From: Triops longicaudatus
Lineage: Eukaryota; Arthropoda; Branchiopoda; Notostraca; Triopsidae
NCBI GenBank assembly: GCA_022885665.1
Contig: JAGQDJ010000139.1
Coordinates: 1 to 64,000 of the forward strand
Reading direction: 5' to 3'
Length of the DNA: 64,000 bases
Shown here one piece after another: positions 48,486-57,788 of the stretch. Each line of letters starts with the position of its first letter. Position 1 is the first letter of the stretch. Made by a program: the position numbers and the translations under genes. The notes below the pieces were generated by a model that was not told the origin of the DNA, did not search any database, and saw only the letters and a program-made list of their open reading frames with translations.

Positions 48486-48860
48486 ACCCACAACTATAAA
48501 AGAAAAATTGGTGGATAAAATCCTACAATATATATGTGCCAAAACGTTACCTTTTAGTTCCTCACAGTTTGCTCGAGCGACAGAAAATACAAACCCTCAT
48601 AAGCAAACTCCGGAATTCTGTTATGCAATTTGTGATTTTTGAAGTCGTTATTCGTTTATAGATGGCTGCACTTTACAGTAAACTAGTTTTTGTTCAGCAG
48701 TGCCATCTAATGCCACTCGGAGTAAGCCCAATGGAAACAGCTAAAAGCGTCCTCTGGGCAAGCTATTTGCCGGCTTTGAACTCAAGGCGTTTTTGTGTTT
48801 TGACTGTCGACGTGAATTGGCGTGCTTTTGCCTCTTTCTCTTCAACGAGATTTGATATTC
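48486..48860. promoter_or_regulatory. Shared 5' flank of HIGD2A-like and allantoicase genes
   Basis: 375 bases between divergent start codons. It contains agatggc (from 48661) and, inverted, gccatct (48703-48709), a core resembling the YY1/Pho site. No TATA box is obvious. A bidirectional promoter is inferred from spacing alone. Confidence 0.45.
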
Positions 48861-50714
48861 ATGGCCAAAATTGAGAGCATGGAAGTAGCGGATGAGCTTC
48901 AAAAGTTTGTAGACCTTGCCGCTTCGAAGGTAATCAACATTTGCGTGAACCTTATTTCATACCATTCCGGTTGTTTCCGAGTTCGAAATGATCTCTTTGG
49001 TCTTTCCCAGGTTGGAGGTGGCATTGTTTTCGCTACTGATGACTTCTTTGCCGAAGCTGATAACTTGATCAACGTAAGAAAGTTTAAATTAAGACCTCCA
49101 GTACGCTTTTTTTATTGATTTATATAATGTTTTTTCTTTTTTTAATTTTCACAGACCAAAGAACCTGAATTTAAAGAAGGTGTGTATACCGAATTCGGGA
49201 AATGGATGGACGGCTGGGAAACGCGTAGGAAACGTATTCCAGGTCATGATTGGTGTATTATCAAGTTGGGTATTCCTGGCGTAATTCGCGGCTTTCAGGT
49301 CGACACTGCCTTTTTTGTTGGCAACTACGCGCCGCGTTTTTCAATCCAAGGCGCTTATCTCAATCCTGAAGGTTCGCACTCTCTCATTGTATGCCAACTA
49401 GAATGTATTATCCCAATCACGTTTTTGCAGACGAAATGAAAATTCCCCCAAGGAAATCCGGAATGGGAGCTTCTGCTTTTCCTGAACAATTTGGTGCTTT
49501 GACAAAGCTCCAATCTGAAGTAACATCACATTGTCTCATTAGAATGTCTAAAAGTTTCATACGTATTTATTCTCTTCCTAGAAATGGACCGAACTTGTTC
49601 CTCACAGTCCTTTGAGACCTGGAGTGCCTGAAACTCGTTTGCACCACTTCACGTGCGAACAACAGAATGTTGTCATCACGCACATTCGTGTGAACCTTTA
49701 CCCTGATGGTGGTATAGCGAGATTACGCGTCTATGGCGAACCAAGGTTAGGAATAAAGGCGCTTTAGATTTAACGAGATTGAAATCTTAACTTGTCCTTG
49801 TGGAAATACGTTGATAATTCCTTTTTGGAATACTTAGTTATTATAAGATATGTTGTCGAGTGGACCATATTAATAAGTTAGACATTTATTACTCTTGTTT
49901 CGATATTTAGATTTGATTGGGCCGCTGTTCCATCAACGGAACGCGTGGATCTAGCGTCGGTTTCAAAAGGTGGCAAAGTGGTTGCGATGAGCGACGCACA
50001 TTATGGCCATCCTAGTAATCTCATCTGTCCTGGTCGAGCTCTGAGCATGGCTGATGGATGGGAAACTGCACGACGTCTGGATAGACCCCCAGTTTTGTAT
50101 TGTAAGAACATTTTTAGGCTTACCAAAAGTTTTTTCTTATCTGTCTATTCGGTTGGGCATTAGTGGACGAAAATGGTTTTTTAAATCACGTGGGAAGCGA
50201 ATGGGTTGTGTTTAAACTTGGTCATCCTGGTAATATCCAAGCGGTCGAAATCGATACCCATCACTTCAAAGGTAACTCGCCCGATTATTGCAAAGTGGAA
50301 GCCTGCTTTGCGCCGGAGGGAACCGAGAATGAATTGGTCCAGAAAATGGAAGGCGAACCTTGGATTACGATTTTACCCCCCCAAAAAGTAAGCCTTTTTT
50401 CTGCTCTAGAAAGAAAGTTCATTGGGAACGTCAAGTCCCAATGATTGTTTGCAAATTGGGTTACATGCTTCCTGTGTTTGGATTTTTTGTAGCGTAAATT
50501 AATCTCAGTTATAGAAATTAGATTAATTATGCCATTATTTTCTTTCCAGCTTTTGCCCAATAAGCCGCATTACTTCGGTGGCACTCAGCTCCAGAACCAC
50601 GGTACGGTTAATTTGGTACGACTATCTATCGTGCCTGATGGTGGCGTGAGCCGATTCCGCGTATGGGGACACGTTCGTAAAACCGTTACCATGCCGGTGA
50701 AAGCTTTCGTTTAG
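48861..50714 (+). CDS. ALLC: Allantoicase
   Basis: Hydrolyses allantoate to ureidoglycolate and urea in purine breakdown. Exons: 48861-48929, 49011-49073, 49155-49371, 49431-49519, 49582-49745, 49911-50101, 50164-50387, 50550-50714; 393 residues (human ALLC 391). The two internally repeated jelly-roll domains of the family are visible. The first has DDFFAEADNL...DGWETRRKR...DW.I.KLG.PG and LYPDGGIARLRVYGE. The second has MSDAHYGHPSNLICPGRA..MADGWETARR...WVVFKLGHPG and VPDGGVSRFRVWG. The first ATG of exon 1 is used; an alternative inner ATG lies six codons downstream. Presence of this gene means the animal can take urate degradation past allantoin. Confidence 0.96.
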
Positions 50715-51600
50715 AAAGTCAACTTTTGACACACAAAATGGAAATATGTCTGAGAAGTTTTGGGATCATTCCTCTCATTCAACCCTGAGTTTTTCTCTGC
50801 CCTCGATTTTTTCATATTTTTTTCGCTTGAAATTTTCTTTTCACGTATCGAGACATAGGAAAACAAATTTTGGCCATAAAAGTCTGATTATAGACTTTAA
50901 GCAGGATCTGCGCATTGTAACAAACTTGCGAAATAACTGAAACCTGTGTTCAGTCGATTTTAATTGTAACGTGCTGCAAATATAAGCTAATCCCAGATTT
51001 TCTTTTTGCGCATTAATATTTCTGTATTTTTTTATTGATGTCACGCGACAGTTTTATTCTATTATTTTACCTTCTCAACCAAAACAAAGCAGTGGAAAAA
51101 ACAAAACGTTTCTTCAAGGTTGTGCGTGGCTAAACATTAAGTTGCCGTGGACTGCCTTTTTTACGTTTTTCAAATTGAATAAGAAATATCTTGCTCTGTG
51201 TGGTGTCAAAAGTGGCACTGTCAATAAGGTAGCAAGGTAGCAATAATTTAAGAGGGCAATCTGAATTTTTTTTTATTCCTTTTTTCATATTTTTTTTCCT
51301 TCACTTGTAGAAGTTACTTGGGGATTTGGATAAATCCTACACGTACCTGCCTGCAAATTTTCCCCTTTAAATCAAGGTTCAATTACTCCATTAGAGTATA
51401 TGGAATCTTTTTATAAACAAATGATTTACCACTTCCTTTAACAGTTTGGGAATTGACTAGTAAGTGTGGCTATGTAGTTTATGAAGACGCGCTCTAAGTT
51501 TGTTCTTGTGACGTCGCCCCACGTGCTGCTCTAGACAGGTAAAATTTTTTAAAATTCTGGAACTTTAGTCTTGTCTATTTATATTTTGTAGTTGTTTAGA
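50715..51600. other. Allantoicase 3' flank, no gene seen
   Basis: A/T-rich region with T-rich stretches near 51270-51300. No open frame with recognisable content and no canonical AATAAA close to the stop. Confidence 0.55.
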
Positions 51601-51847
51601 ATGGCTACAATAATAAAACGTCAAGGTCAGAGCTTGCAATATCTGGAGCAAGTTCGTCAGCTCCTTTCCCGTTTACCATCCATTGGTTTTAATACTAGAA
51701 CAATCTTAATTTTTTTGGCTTCCTGAATGTCGGCAAATCCAATTTTATCAATAAGTTAAATTCAATCAAATAACGACTTTTTAAAGGTGTACTTAGGTAA
51801 CGGATCTGTATATCACACGTGCTGATGTTGGAGTCCAGACATATTAA
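51601..51847 (+). pseudogene. Fragment of the nucleolar GTPase NOG1 (GTPBP4)
   Basis: Starting at 51601, the frame reads MATIIKRQGQSLQYLEQVRQ followed by LLSRLP, matching the NOG1 segment IKRQ.QSLEYLEQVRQHLSRLP just before its G1 motif. A frameshift in the T-run near 51710 moves the next part, NVGKSNFINK (the P-loop, with its first Gly lost), to another frame, and stops interrupt both. About 50 bases later, TRADVGVQTY continues the NOG1 order (TRADVDVQPY). Only about 70 codons of a protein of more than 600 are present, and they are broken. The fragment is on the plus strand and unrelated to its neighbours. The gap before TRADV may be a decayed intron, so a DNA-level copy is as possible as a retrocopy. 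Confidence 0.8.
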
Positions 51848-51887
51848 TAATATTTTTTATAATAATAGTAATAGTAGTATTAAAATA

Positions 51888-51912
51888 ATGACCCTGCGCA
51901 AAGCAGGGTCAT
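51888..51912. repeat. Perfect 10-bp hairpin
   Basis: atgaccctgc and gcagggtcat flank a 5-base loop (gcaaa). It lies just right of the NOG1 fragment and just left of an RPS2 fragment. The position suggests a mobile-element end, but no CTRR-type Helitron terminus follows at the usual distance. Confidence 0.6.
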
Positions 51913-51961
51913 ACTTCATACTCGCTTGAAGCGGGGATATAGATCCAGATCCAGTCCAGGT

Positions 51962-52028
51962 GAAGAAAGTTACCCAAGGTGCCAGTGTTACCACGAACCG
52001 AGATGTAGCAATCTTCAATACCAGCCTG
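51962..52028 (-). pseudogene. Fragment of ribosomal protein S2 (copy A)
   Basis: Minus-strand reading of 52028-51962 gives [20 protein letters not shown] and then Phe-Leu, matching the RPS2 segment [21 protein letters not shown]. Nothing of RPS2 is recognisable on either side, so this is a fragment of about 22 codons. A second copy lies 1.9 kb to the right (53836-53955) with a closely similar sequence. Confidence 0.75.
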
Positions 52029-52370
52029 TTGAGCTCAATAGAGGATTAGTCCCTCGCCAAACGCCTAGTAACTTGCGTAGTAGCTGCCTTCAGGGTGCAT
52101 AATAAGATTCCTTAATAGATTTCAGTTCTCGAAAATACTTTAATTTTCATTTCGAAAACTTGTTTTAGAAATTGTTCGTATCCTCTTATGTCTTTGCATT
52201 TCTTTGTTTGCTGGTATTTGATATAGTATTATTTGTTAAATTTTATATAGAGATATGCATTTATTGGGGCTGTAAGAACAACAGTTATTACTTTTGTTTT
52301 TACTATTACTTTACTTTTTAGTATGTTAATGTTATAGTATATGTCGTAATATTTTTTGTGTGTTTCGATT

Positions 52371-52529
52371 GATCAAGATTCGTCCGAATGTCACGTGGAA
52401 GTCAAACAAGAGGACACAACAGCCGTGGAATTCTACGGGAAATTAGGCTTTGCGAAAACAAAAATGGAAGTAGGCACTCTAGAAGACTCAAATCCTATTT
52501 TGGGCGTGTCTTTTAGTGTCTTCCTGTAA
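52371..52529 (+). pseudogene. Fragment resembling the C-terminal part of a GNAT N-acetyltransferase
   Basis: A 52-codon frame ending in TAA contains CHVEVKQEDTTAVEFYGKLG followed by Phe, which fits the GNAT motif B pattern (hydrophobic-x-V......A..FY.K.GF), as in NAA50-type enzymes. No acetyl-CoA binding motif A (Q/R-x-x-G-x-G/A) precedes it within the same frame, and no start codon is present. It could be one exon of a decayed gene or the 3' end of a retrocopy: an A-rich tract follows at 53049-53097. Family assignment is tentative. Confidence 0.45.
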
Positions 52530-53048
52530 TTAATTCACCCTTTTTTACACACTGGCCGAATTCGTTCGGTCATTTTTTGGAAAACTAACTCCGTTCGGTC
52601 GTACGTTTACTAGTCCGTTATTCTTCCATATTCGCTTCTTGTAAACGGCTGCTGTGTCGAACGACGAAGCCTTATTTTTACACACTTGAACCCGAATTGC
52701 TGTGCGAGATATACTGATTTTGATTAGAATACTGTTTTCTTGGTTAGCTTTTCGAATTTCAGCTCTTGCCCATGAGATGTGAAGCAGTGTTGTGAATTTG
52801 TTATTATTTTTCTTATTATTTTCTTCAATTTTGAGTTTATAAGTTCAATATCAATTTCTAGACGACATTCAAGGAAATTCCTCATACTTTGTATGCGATA
52901 AGATTCCTGTAATTCAAATTCATCAATTGGAATAATTTGAAAATTTTCTGTACGTCATAACATATTGTAGTTTGCCTGAACCCGTAAGTGTTGACTATAG
53001 TATTTCATTTGAACAAACTTCCTGACAGAAAGAAGTCTATAAATAGTA

Positions 53049-53097
53049 AAAAAAAAAACAAAGCAAAACAAAAAAAACAAAAAAAAAAAAAAAAACA
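53049..53097 (+). repeat. A-rich tract
   Basis: Nearly pure A with a few C and G residues over about 50 bases. It could be the degenerate tail of a retrocopy ending here, or simple low-complexity sequence. Confidence 0.6.
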
Positions 53098-53177
53098 GCA
53101 CTAAGTGTCACACGTGACAAGTTGCATAGGTAACATACCACCCGTAGGCATTGTATTTCAAAGAAGCAATGTATGTC

Positions 53178-53480
53178 TAAGCGCTATGGCCGAACGGTCT
53201 AAGGCATTGCCTTACATCGTAAAGTCGTGGGCTCGATTCCCCGTGTCTGAAGTTTGGTTTTTCAGAGGAAAAAACCCTGACTATGCCCTGGCCTGCTTCC
53301 TATGGTACCTGGTATATTCCAATATAATGAAATTACCAAGAGTACCACTGGAAACAGCATGGGAGGCAGGAAAAGGGATAGGAAAGGGTGAACGAGGCCT
53401 CGAAAAGCATGATGCTGGCATCGCACTTTTTCCCGTGTTATTCCTTATGGGATTTCAAAGAGACGCCCTCAGGGCATAAT
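53178..53480 (+). mobile_element. tRNA(Leu)-derived SINE-like sequence
   Basis: tggccgaacggtctaaggc (from 53190) is an almost perfect tRNA-Leu D-arm with pol III A box, and ggctcgattcc (53229-53239) is a B box. The T-stem does not pair and the anticodon stem is poor, so it is not a functional tRNA. The head is followed by about 240 bases of unrelated body. Translation of such heads gives the MAERSKAL string seen here, which often appears as a spurious protein. The right border is uncertain. Confidence 0.65.
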
Positions 53481-53835
53481 TTCATTTTCAAGCTCAGTTT
53501 TCTCGCTTATTTGAAGGGCTAGCGCAATAATTCTTACAGATTCGGAATCCTCTCGTCGAGGCTGTTAATTTGCATTCATTAATTTCCAAATTGCAGACAT
53601 ATCGGTTAATTAGGTTACGTCAGAATTACCATCTTTGTAATTTCAATAAAATAAATAAGTACAATAATAATTGTTCCAGTACAACAAACTTTTATTGGCA
53701 GAAATAAAATTACTACCGTGGATTTGTCGCTGTCAAGCGCGACTAATTCGCTAGAAATTTTGTTACAAGTACTTTTCTTCTGTAAAAAAAAAAATTTTGG
53801 TGCTTTTTCACGCTCCCCAATACACAAATACCTAA
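53481..53835. other. A/T-rich spacer, nothing recognised
   Basis: Between the SINE-like sequence and the second RPS2 fragment. No gene, repeat or RNA was recognised. Confidence 0.5.
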
Positions 53836-53955
53836 TAGATAAAGAAAGTTACCTAAAGTGTCAAGAGTTACCACGATCCAAGATGTAGCAATCTTCAATA
53901 CCAGCCATTTGCAACAACTTCTTGGGTACGGGGGCAGACACCATGCTCCAGCTCT
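53836..53955 (-). pseudogene. Fragment of ribosomal protein S2 (copy B)
   Basis: The minus strand reads [20 protein letters not shown], then a diverged stretch with an in-frame TGA and, one frame over, TLGNF. RPS2 has [20 protein letters not shown]..RG...TLGNF in the same order, so about 35 codons are present with a frameshift and stop. The copy is close to copy A at 51962-52028 in the shared part, including the bases just after TLGNF where both leave the RPS2 sequence. That argues for one fragment later duplicated, or a common source exon. Confidence 0.78.
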
Positions 53956-54026
53956 AGCTAAAGAAAGAAAGCTTGCTTGCTTTAAAAAGAAAGAAAGAAT
54001 TTAAAGCTAAAGGGCGCCTGGCGAAT

Positions 54027-54290
54027 ATGGGGGACTCATTGCGGATCACAGCTCCAAAACGGCTAGTCCGTTTTTTTTATTTTTGGTGCCAAAAAAAAAA
54101 AAATCTTTTAAAAATTTGCTTTCTTATCCCGAAGAGCTTTTTCCACAAAATCCCTTTAAAACATTTCAATATTAAGCACAAAGTTCGGTTTCAAATTGGC
54201 AGTCAGGCTAAAAACATGGGGAACTCTTCCGGACCATATCTCCAAGACGGCTAGTCCGATTCTTGTGATTTTGCTGTCAAAAAATTAATT
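54027..54290 (+). repeat. Two diverged direct repeat units
   Basis: Units at about 54027-54110 and 54217-54290 share atgggg(g)aact/gact, ccaa(a/g)acggctagtccg, and a following T-rich then tg(c)caaaaaa stretch. They look like two units of an old satellite-like or mobile sequence. No coding content. Confidence 0.5.
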
Positions 54291-54774
54291 GAAAAATCTA
54301 GTGAGTGGTTTTTAAGAGTTTTTTTTTTCAAAAAGCCCTTAAAAACTTGGCTAAATTAAGCGTAAAAATTTGCTAATTTTTACTGAAACGAAAAATTTAA
54401 AACAATTTCTTTGTCACCACAAGCTAGATTTTGGAAGTTTTTGACATTAAAACTGTAACTGTTGTACAAGCTATTTTGGTAGTTATGCTCTGCAAAGTTT
54501 TTATAAACAAACTGAGAAATATTAGCAAAACTAACTGGAGCTTGGGGTACCACCTATGGAGAGAAGGAACTGAATTGCATAACGTGGGTCAGAAGCCATT
54601 TGTTCTAAAAAAAATATAAATAAATTCTCCAGACTTCACGATTTCAAAACAATATATCAAACCACTCGGCTACTCAACAACATTGTAATATATGTGATTT
54701 ACTAGTAGTTATATGGCTTACTATTAGTTATCTTGCCTTATTGAGATGAGATACAAGGTTACCATCCCATAAGA

Positions 54775-55111
54775 CAGTGGTGCCCAACCTTTTTTCACCC
54801 GAGGGCCGCGCGCGACATGATATAAAATCTCGCGGGCCTGAATGTTCCGGTTTCGCCAGAATCATGCCGACGTTAAAAATTAAATTATTCAGTGATATGC
54901 ATGAGCGGTATAANAACCTTTTTTCACCCGAGGGCCGCGCGCGACATGATATAAAATCTCGCGGGCCTGAATGTTCCGGTTTCGCCAGAATCATGCCGAC
55001 GTTAAAAATTAAATTATTCAGTGATATGCATGAGCGGTATAAATGAGCGGGCCGCATGAGGCACCTTCGCGGGCCGGATATGGCCCACGGGCCGTAGGTT
55101 GGGCACCACTG
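54775..55111 (+). mobile_element. Non-autonomous hAT element (MITE) with perfect target duplication
   Basis: The element begins cagtggtgcccaacct (54775-54790) and ends with the exact reverse complement (55096-55111), a typical hAT terminal inverted repeat. It is flanked by the identical 8-base direct repeat ccataaga at 54767-54774 and 55112-55119, the length made by hAT transposases. There is no coding capacity. Inside, a 128-base block (54786-54913) recurs without a difference at 54915-55042, separated by a single N at 54914. Without that block the element would be about 208 bp. It ends 109 bases before the chosen ADO start codon, so it lies in the ADO promoter or 5' UTR. Confidence 0.93.
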
Positions 55112-55220
55112 CCATAAGAAGCCTAGGAAGCACCTATTCGCGGTTTTCGAGATGTCGACTCGCTGTTCACAACCTAGACGAGCTCCTGGGGCTATTTTCT
55201 TTCTAGATAACAATAATAAC

Positions 55221-55986
55221 ATGGTCCCGCGGATAGAAAATTTGGTTAGAACTGCTCTATCTACCTTTTCTCGCCGTGTCCACCCTGCTGAATTATTCGA
55301 AGAGAAGCTTAGAAAGCTAACTTCCTTAGCAAGTGAAATAAAAGCCGTCGATTTAGGATACGAGTCCGAAACCTGCCTGAGTGATCTCGCATGTCACCCA
55401 GCCAACGACGCTCCCGTCACGTACATTGATATCTTCCAAAATGATACCATAAGCGTAGGAATATTCGTACTAAAACCGGGTGCTCAGTTACCCTTGCACG
55501 ACCATCCGGATATGTACGGCGTTATTAAGGTACACGAGTTCGTCGTTTAAGACCAACCATTTACTTTAGAGAATTCTTAATATTTTTATTTTGAATTAAT
55601 TCTACGGATAGGTACTCCATGGTTCCTTGTCTGTTCAAAGCTTCACACGCCATCATTCAGTGGAATTAGCTTCATCTTCCTATCCTGCCATACCTGTTCA
55701 TTTCCACGGAACCGACGAACGATCTGTGGAGGATTCAGCGTGTCTGCTTTCGCCTTTAGAACGCAACATGCATTTGATAAAATCCGTAAGCGGATCGGCG
55801 TCGTTCCTCGACATCCTTGCTCCACCGTATCCTTCTAGCGATGCCTGCCATTATTACAAACCACTCACGTTCCCTGAAGGGGATGTCGATCCAAATTTAC
55901 AACTTTTAATTGAAATACCCTGTCCTGACGATTATTGGTGTAACTCTGCACCGTACGAAGGGCCTAGTCTAGAATGTTGCAAATAA
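55221..55986 (+). CDS. ADO: 2-aminoethanethiol (cysteamine) dioxygenase
   Basis: Non-haem iron thiol dioxygenase that oxidises cysteamine and N-terminal cysteines of proteins, acting as an oxygen sensor in animals. Two exons: 55221-55529 and 55612-55986; 227 residues (human ADO 270). Iron ligands His93 and His95 lie in PLHDHPDMYGVIK and the third, His157, in LSPLERNMH. FLDILAPPY and DACHYYKP follow, with the Cys and Tyr corresponding to the human Cys-Tyr cross-link pair. The start at 55221 matches the human MASLIQRIARQACLTF region. An upstream in-frame ATG at 55152 would add 23 residues and lies only 33 bases after the MITE target duplication. The gene is tail-to-tail with MARCH5. Confidence 0.95.
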
Positions 55987-56335
55987 CCCCATGAATGATC
56001 TTATAATACAGAATAATTATATGACATACTGTCTCTTGTTCAGTAATCCCTTCCTGCCTTTACATAGCCGTTGACACTAAACGGTTTGTTGTACAAACAA
56101 AATTGAACCTCGTAAGGTTATCTAGCTTGGTAACAAAAACGCACTAACACCCTGCGTTTACACTATTACCCTTCAAGGATAAGGAAAACTTGTGTACATC
56201 ATGTACGAAAAAAATCAACATAAAACATTTATGACTTAAGTTTTTCATACCTGCACAGATGGCCAATTATAGATAGCAAGACTGAAGGTTTACTGGAAAA
56301 AGTAAGGATGTAATTTACAAGGTACCCGAAGCTTT
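55987..56335. other. Spacer between convergent ADO and MARCH5 genes
   Basis: 349 bases between the two stop codons, holding both 3' UTRs. No AATAAA stands out on either strand near the stops, and no other feature is visible. Confidence 0.5.
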
Positions 56336-57788
56336 TCAAAGACTGCTGGTAATGGTGTTTCCATCCATCTGTAAATGTTGAAATGCCGAGAAGTCCATAA
56401 TCTTCCTCTGGCATTGTCGCACGTATAAACTTTGCTTGTGGTAGATTTTCAAGCCGCCTTTAACGAGCAAATAAGTTAGCCCGCCCTAGGATACCAAAAA
56501 CTAATCAAGTACAAAGTTCCGTATCGAAATAGTTTACGCGACTTACAAAAAACGTTCGCTTCAGGTTAGATTTCACATGTTCGAAAATGGCTTTGCCAAA
56601 CAACACCGCCATAGACGGGAATAGGAGTGCTCCACACACTAATCGAGTTCCCGAGACGGGATCAGACAAAGGGGGCGTTTCTGGGACGTTTAGTTGAGTA
56701 TCGGTAGCAGGTTTCCTACACACGTATTCATAATTACGCACAGTACTAGAACGAATAAACAGGGCTTATTCGCCCTCAATTAAAGAAACTTACCCAAAAA
56801 TGGGCAATATATAGTTCATCAAAGGAATTTTGTACAAATGTTTTCTGAGCAACAAGAGTATGGTGTCTTCCCAATTTATCATTTTACCAAAAACCAACAT
56901 CACAGGAATAGTAGGCAAACCTACAAGCAAAACTAGTGGATCTGCTTGGTCCATAACTGCCAATCCGTCTTGTGGACCAACAACCTAGATGTCGAAATTA
57001 AAAGTTTGATAACACAGCACATACAATAACATAACGGGCTTCTTCAGACGAAAACGAAGACAGAATAAAACATTAAAAAATTTCTTTAACTTTTAAGCAG
57101 TTTTCTAAGCAGTTATTTCAAAAGGCAGAGGATTACCTGCATGACTGTAATCGCGCCGTATGTCACGGCCGTCCAATATATGCAACCGATGACAACTCCT
57201 GCAGCAATGAATGGGCAAATACGGAAAATTAGGCCGTCAATAGTATCGAGAATTACAACAAGGGGTCCTGAAAGGGAAAATTCTGATAAATACTCAGACA
57301 GTTCAAAAATTGAACAATTTTAAGTATTGAATTACCCATGCGTGGGAAAACAATAATGTATTCTGTGTTGCATTGTGAGCAGGATACTTTGGCTGTTGCA
57401 TTATTGCGTTGCTTTTCGTCTATCCACCTTTTCAAGCACGACTGATGAACCTATCGTTGAAAAACAAGCCACAGGTAATTAATAATTCCATTTTTCTCTA
57501 CGCCATGGTTTACCCATTTGCTTGAACCTTTGCATTTACAAGGCTGAACCCACTCGGCGCAGATATCCTCGTCTTCTGATGCGAAACATACCCAACAATG
57601 ACGTCTATATTTTTACATTACTGACACAGGATTAAAGAGCGAGAGATGTGTTACTTTTCGACCAAATCTCGGGTGTCAACTTTTGCGTCCCTTTCGTTTT
57701 CATCAACCCTTTGCGAAGAAATATCTAGCCCTACAGCAACACTATTTGCTTCCATGTCGCGATCAGCACACCTGTCCCTTGGCTCCAT
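56336..57788 (-). CDS. MARCHF5: MARCH5-type membrane RING-CH E3 ubiquitin ligase
   Basis: Mitochondrial outer membrane E3 ligase controlling fission, fusion and protein quality. Seven exons on the minus strand: 57788-57655, 57604-57514, 57450-57336, 57267-57137, 56984-56794, 56715-56547, 56485-56336; 326 residues (human 278). The RING-CH domain has the C4HC3 order: CWVCF (Cys48, Cys51), CKCKG, KWVHQSCLKRWIDEK, SCSQCNTEY. Four hydrophobic segments follow, including VVIGCIYWTAVTYGAITVMQ, DPLVLLVGLPTIPVMLVFGK and RLVCGALLFPSMAVLFG. The C-terminal part ends with KIYHKQSLYVRQCQRKI, close to human. The N-terminus is about 35 residues longer than in human and acidic. The promoter region is shared with SLU7. 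Confidence 0.94.

Noticed and set aside
48229..48642. 137-codon plus-strand open frame
   Set aside because: Antisense to the HIGD2A first exon and its promoter; no recognisable motif.
51888..51912. Helitron 3' terminus
   Set aside because: The hairpin is right, but no CTRR follows within about 10-12 bases on either strand.
53178..53260. Functional tRNA-Leu gene
   Set aside because: D-arm and B box are good, but the T-stem and anticodon stem do not pair.
53105..53479. 124-codon open frame
   Set aside because: It runs through the tRNA-derived SINE head; the MAERSKAL string is a known product of translating tRNA-like sequence.
55152..55220. Longer ADO protein from the ATG at 55152
   Set aside because: Possible, but the human N-terminus aligns with the start at 55221 and the extra 23 residues have no counterpart; kept as an alternative only.
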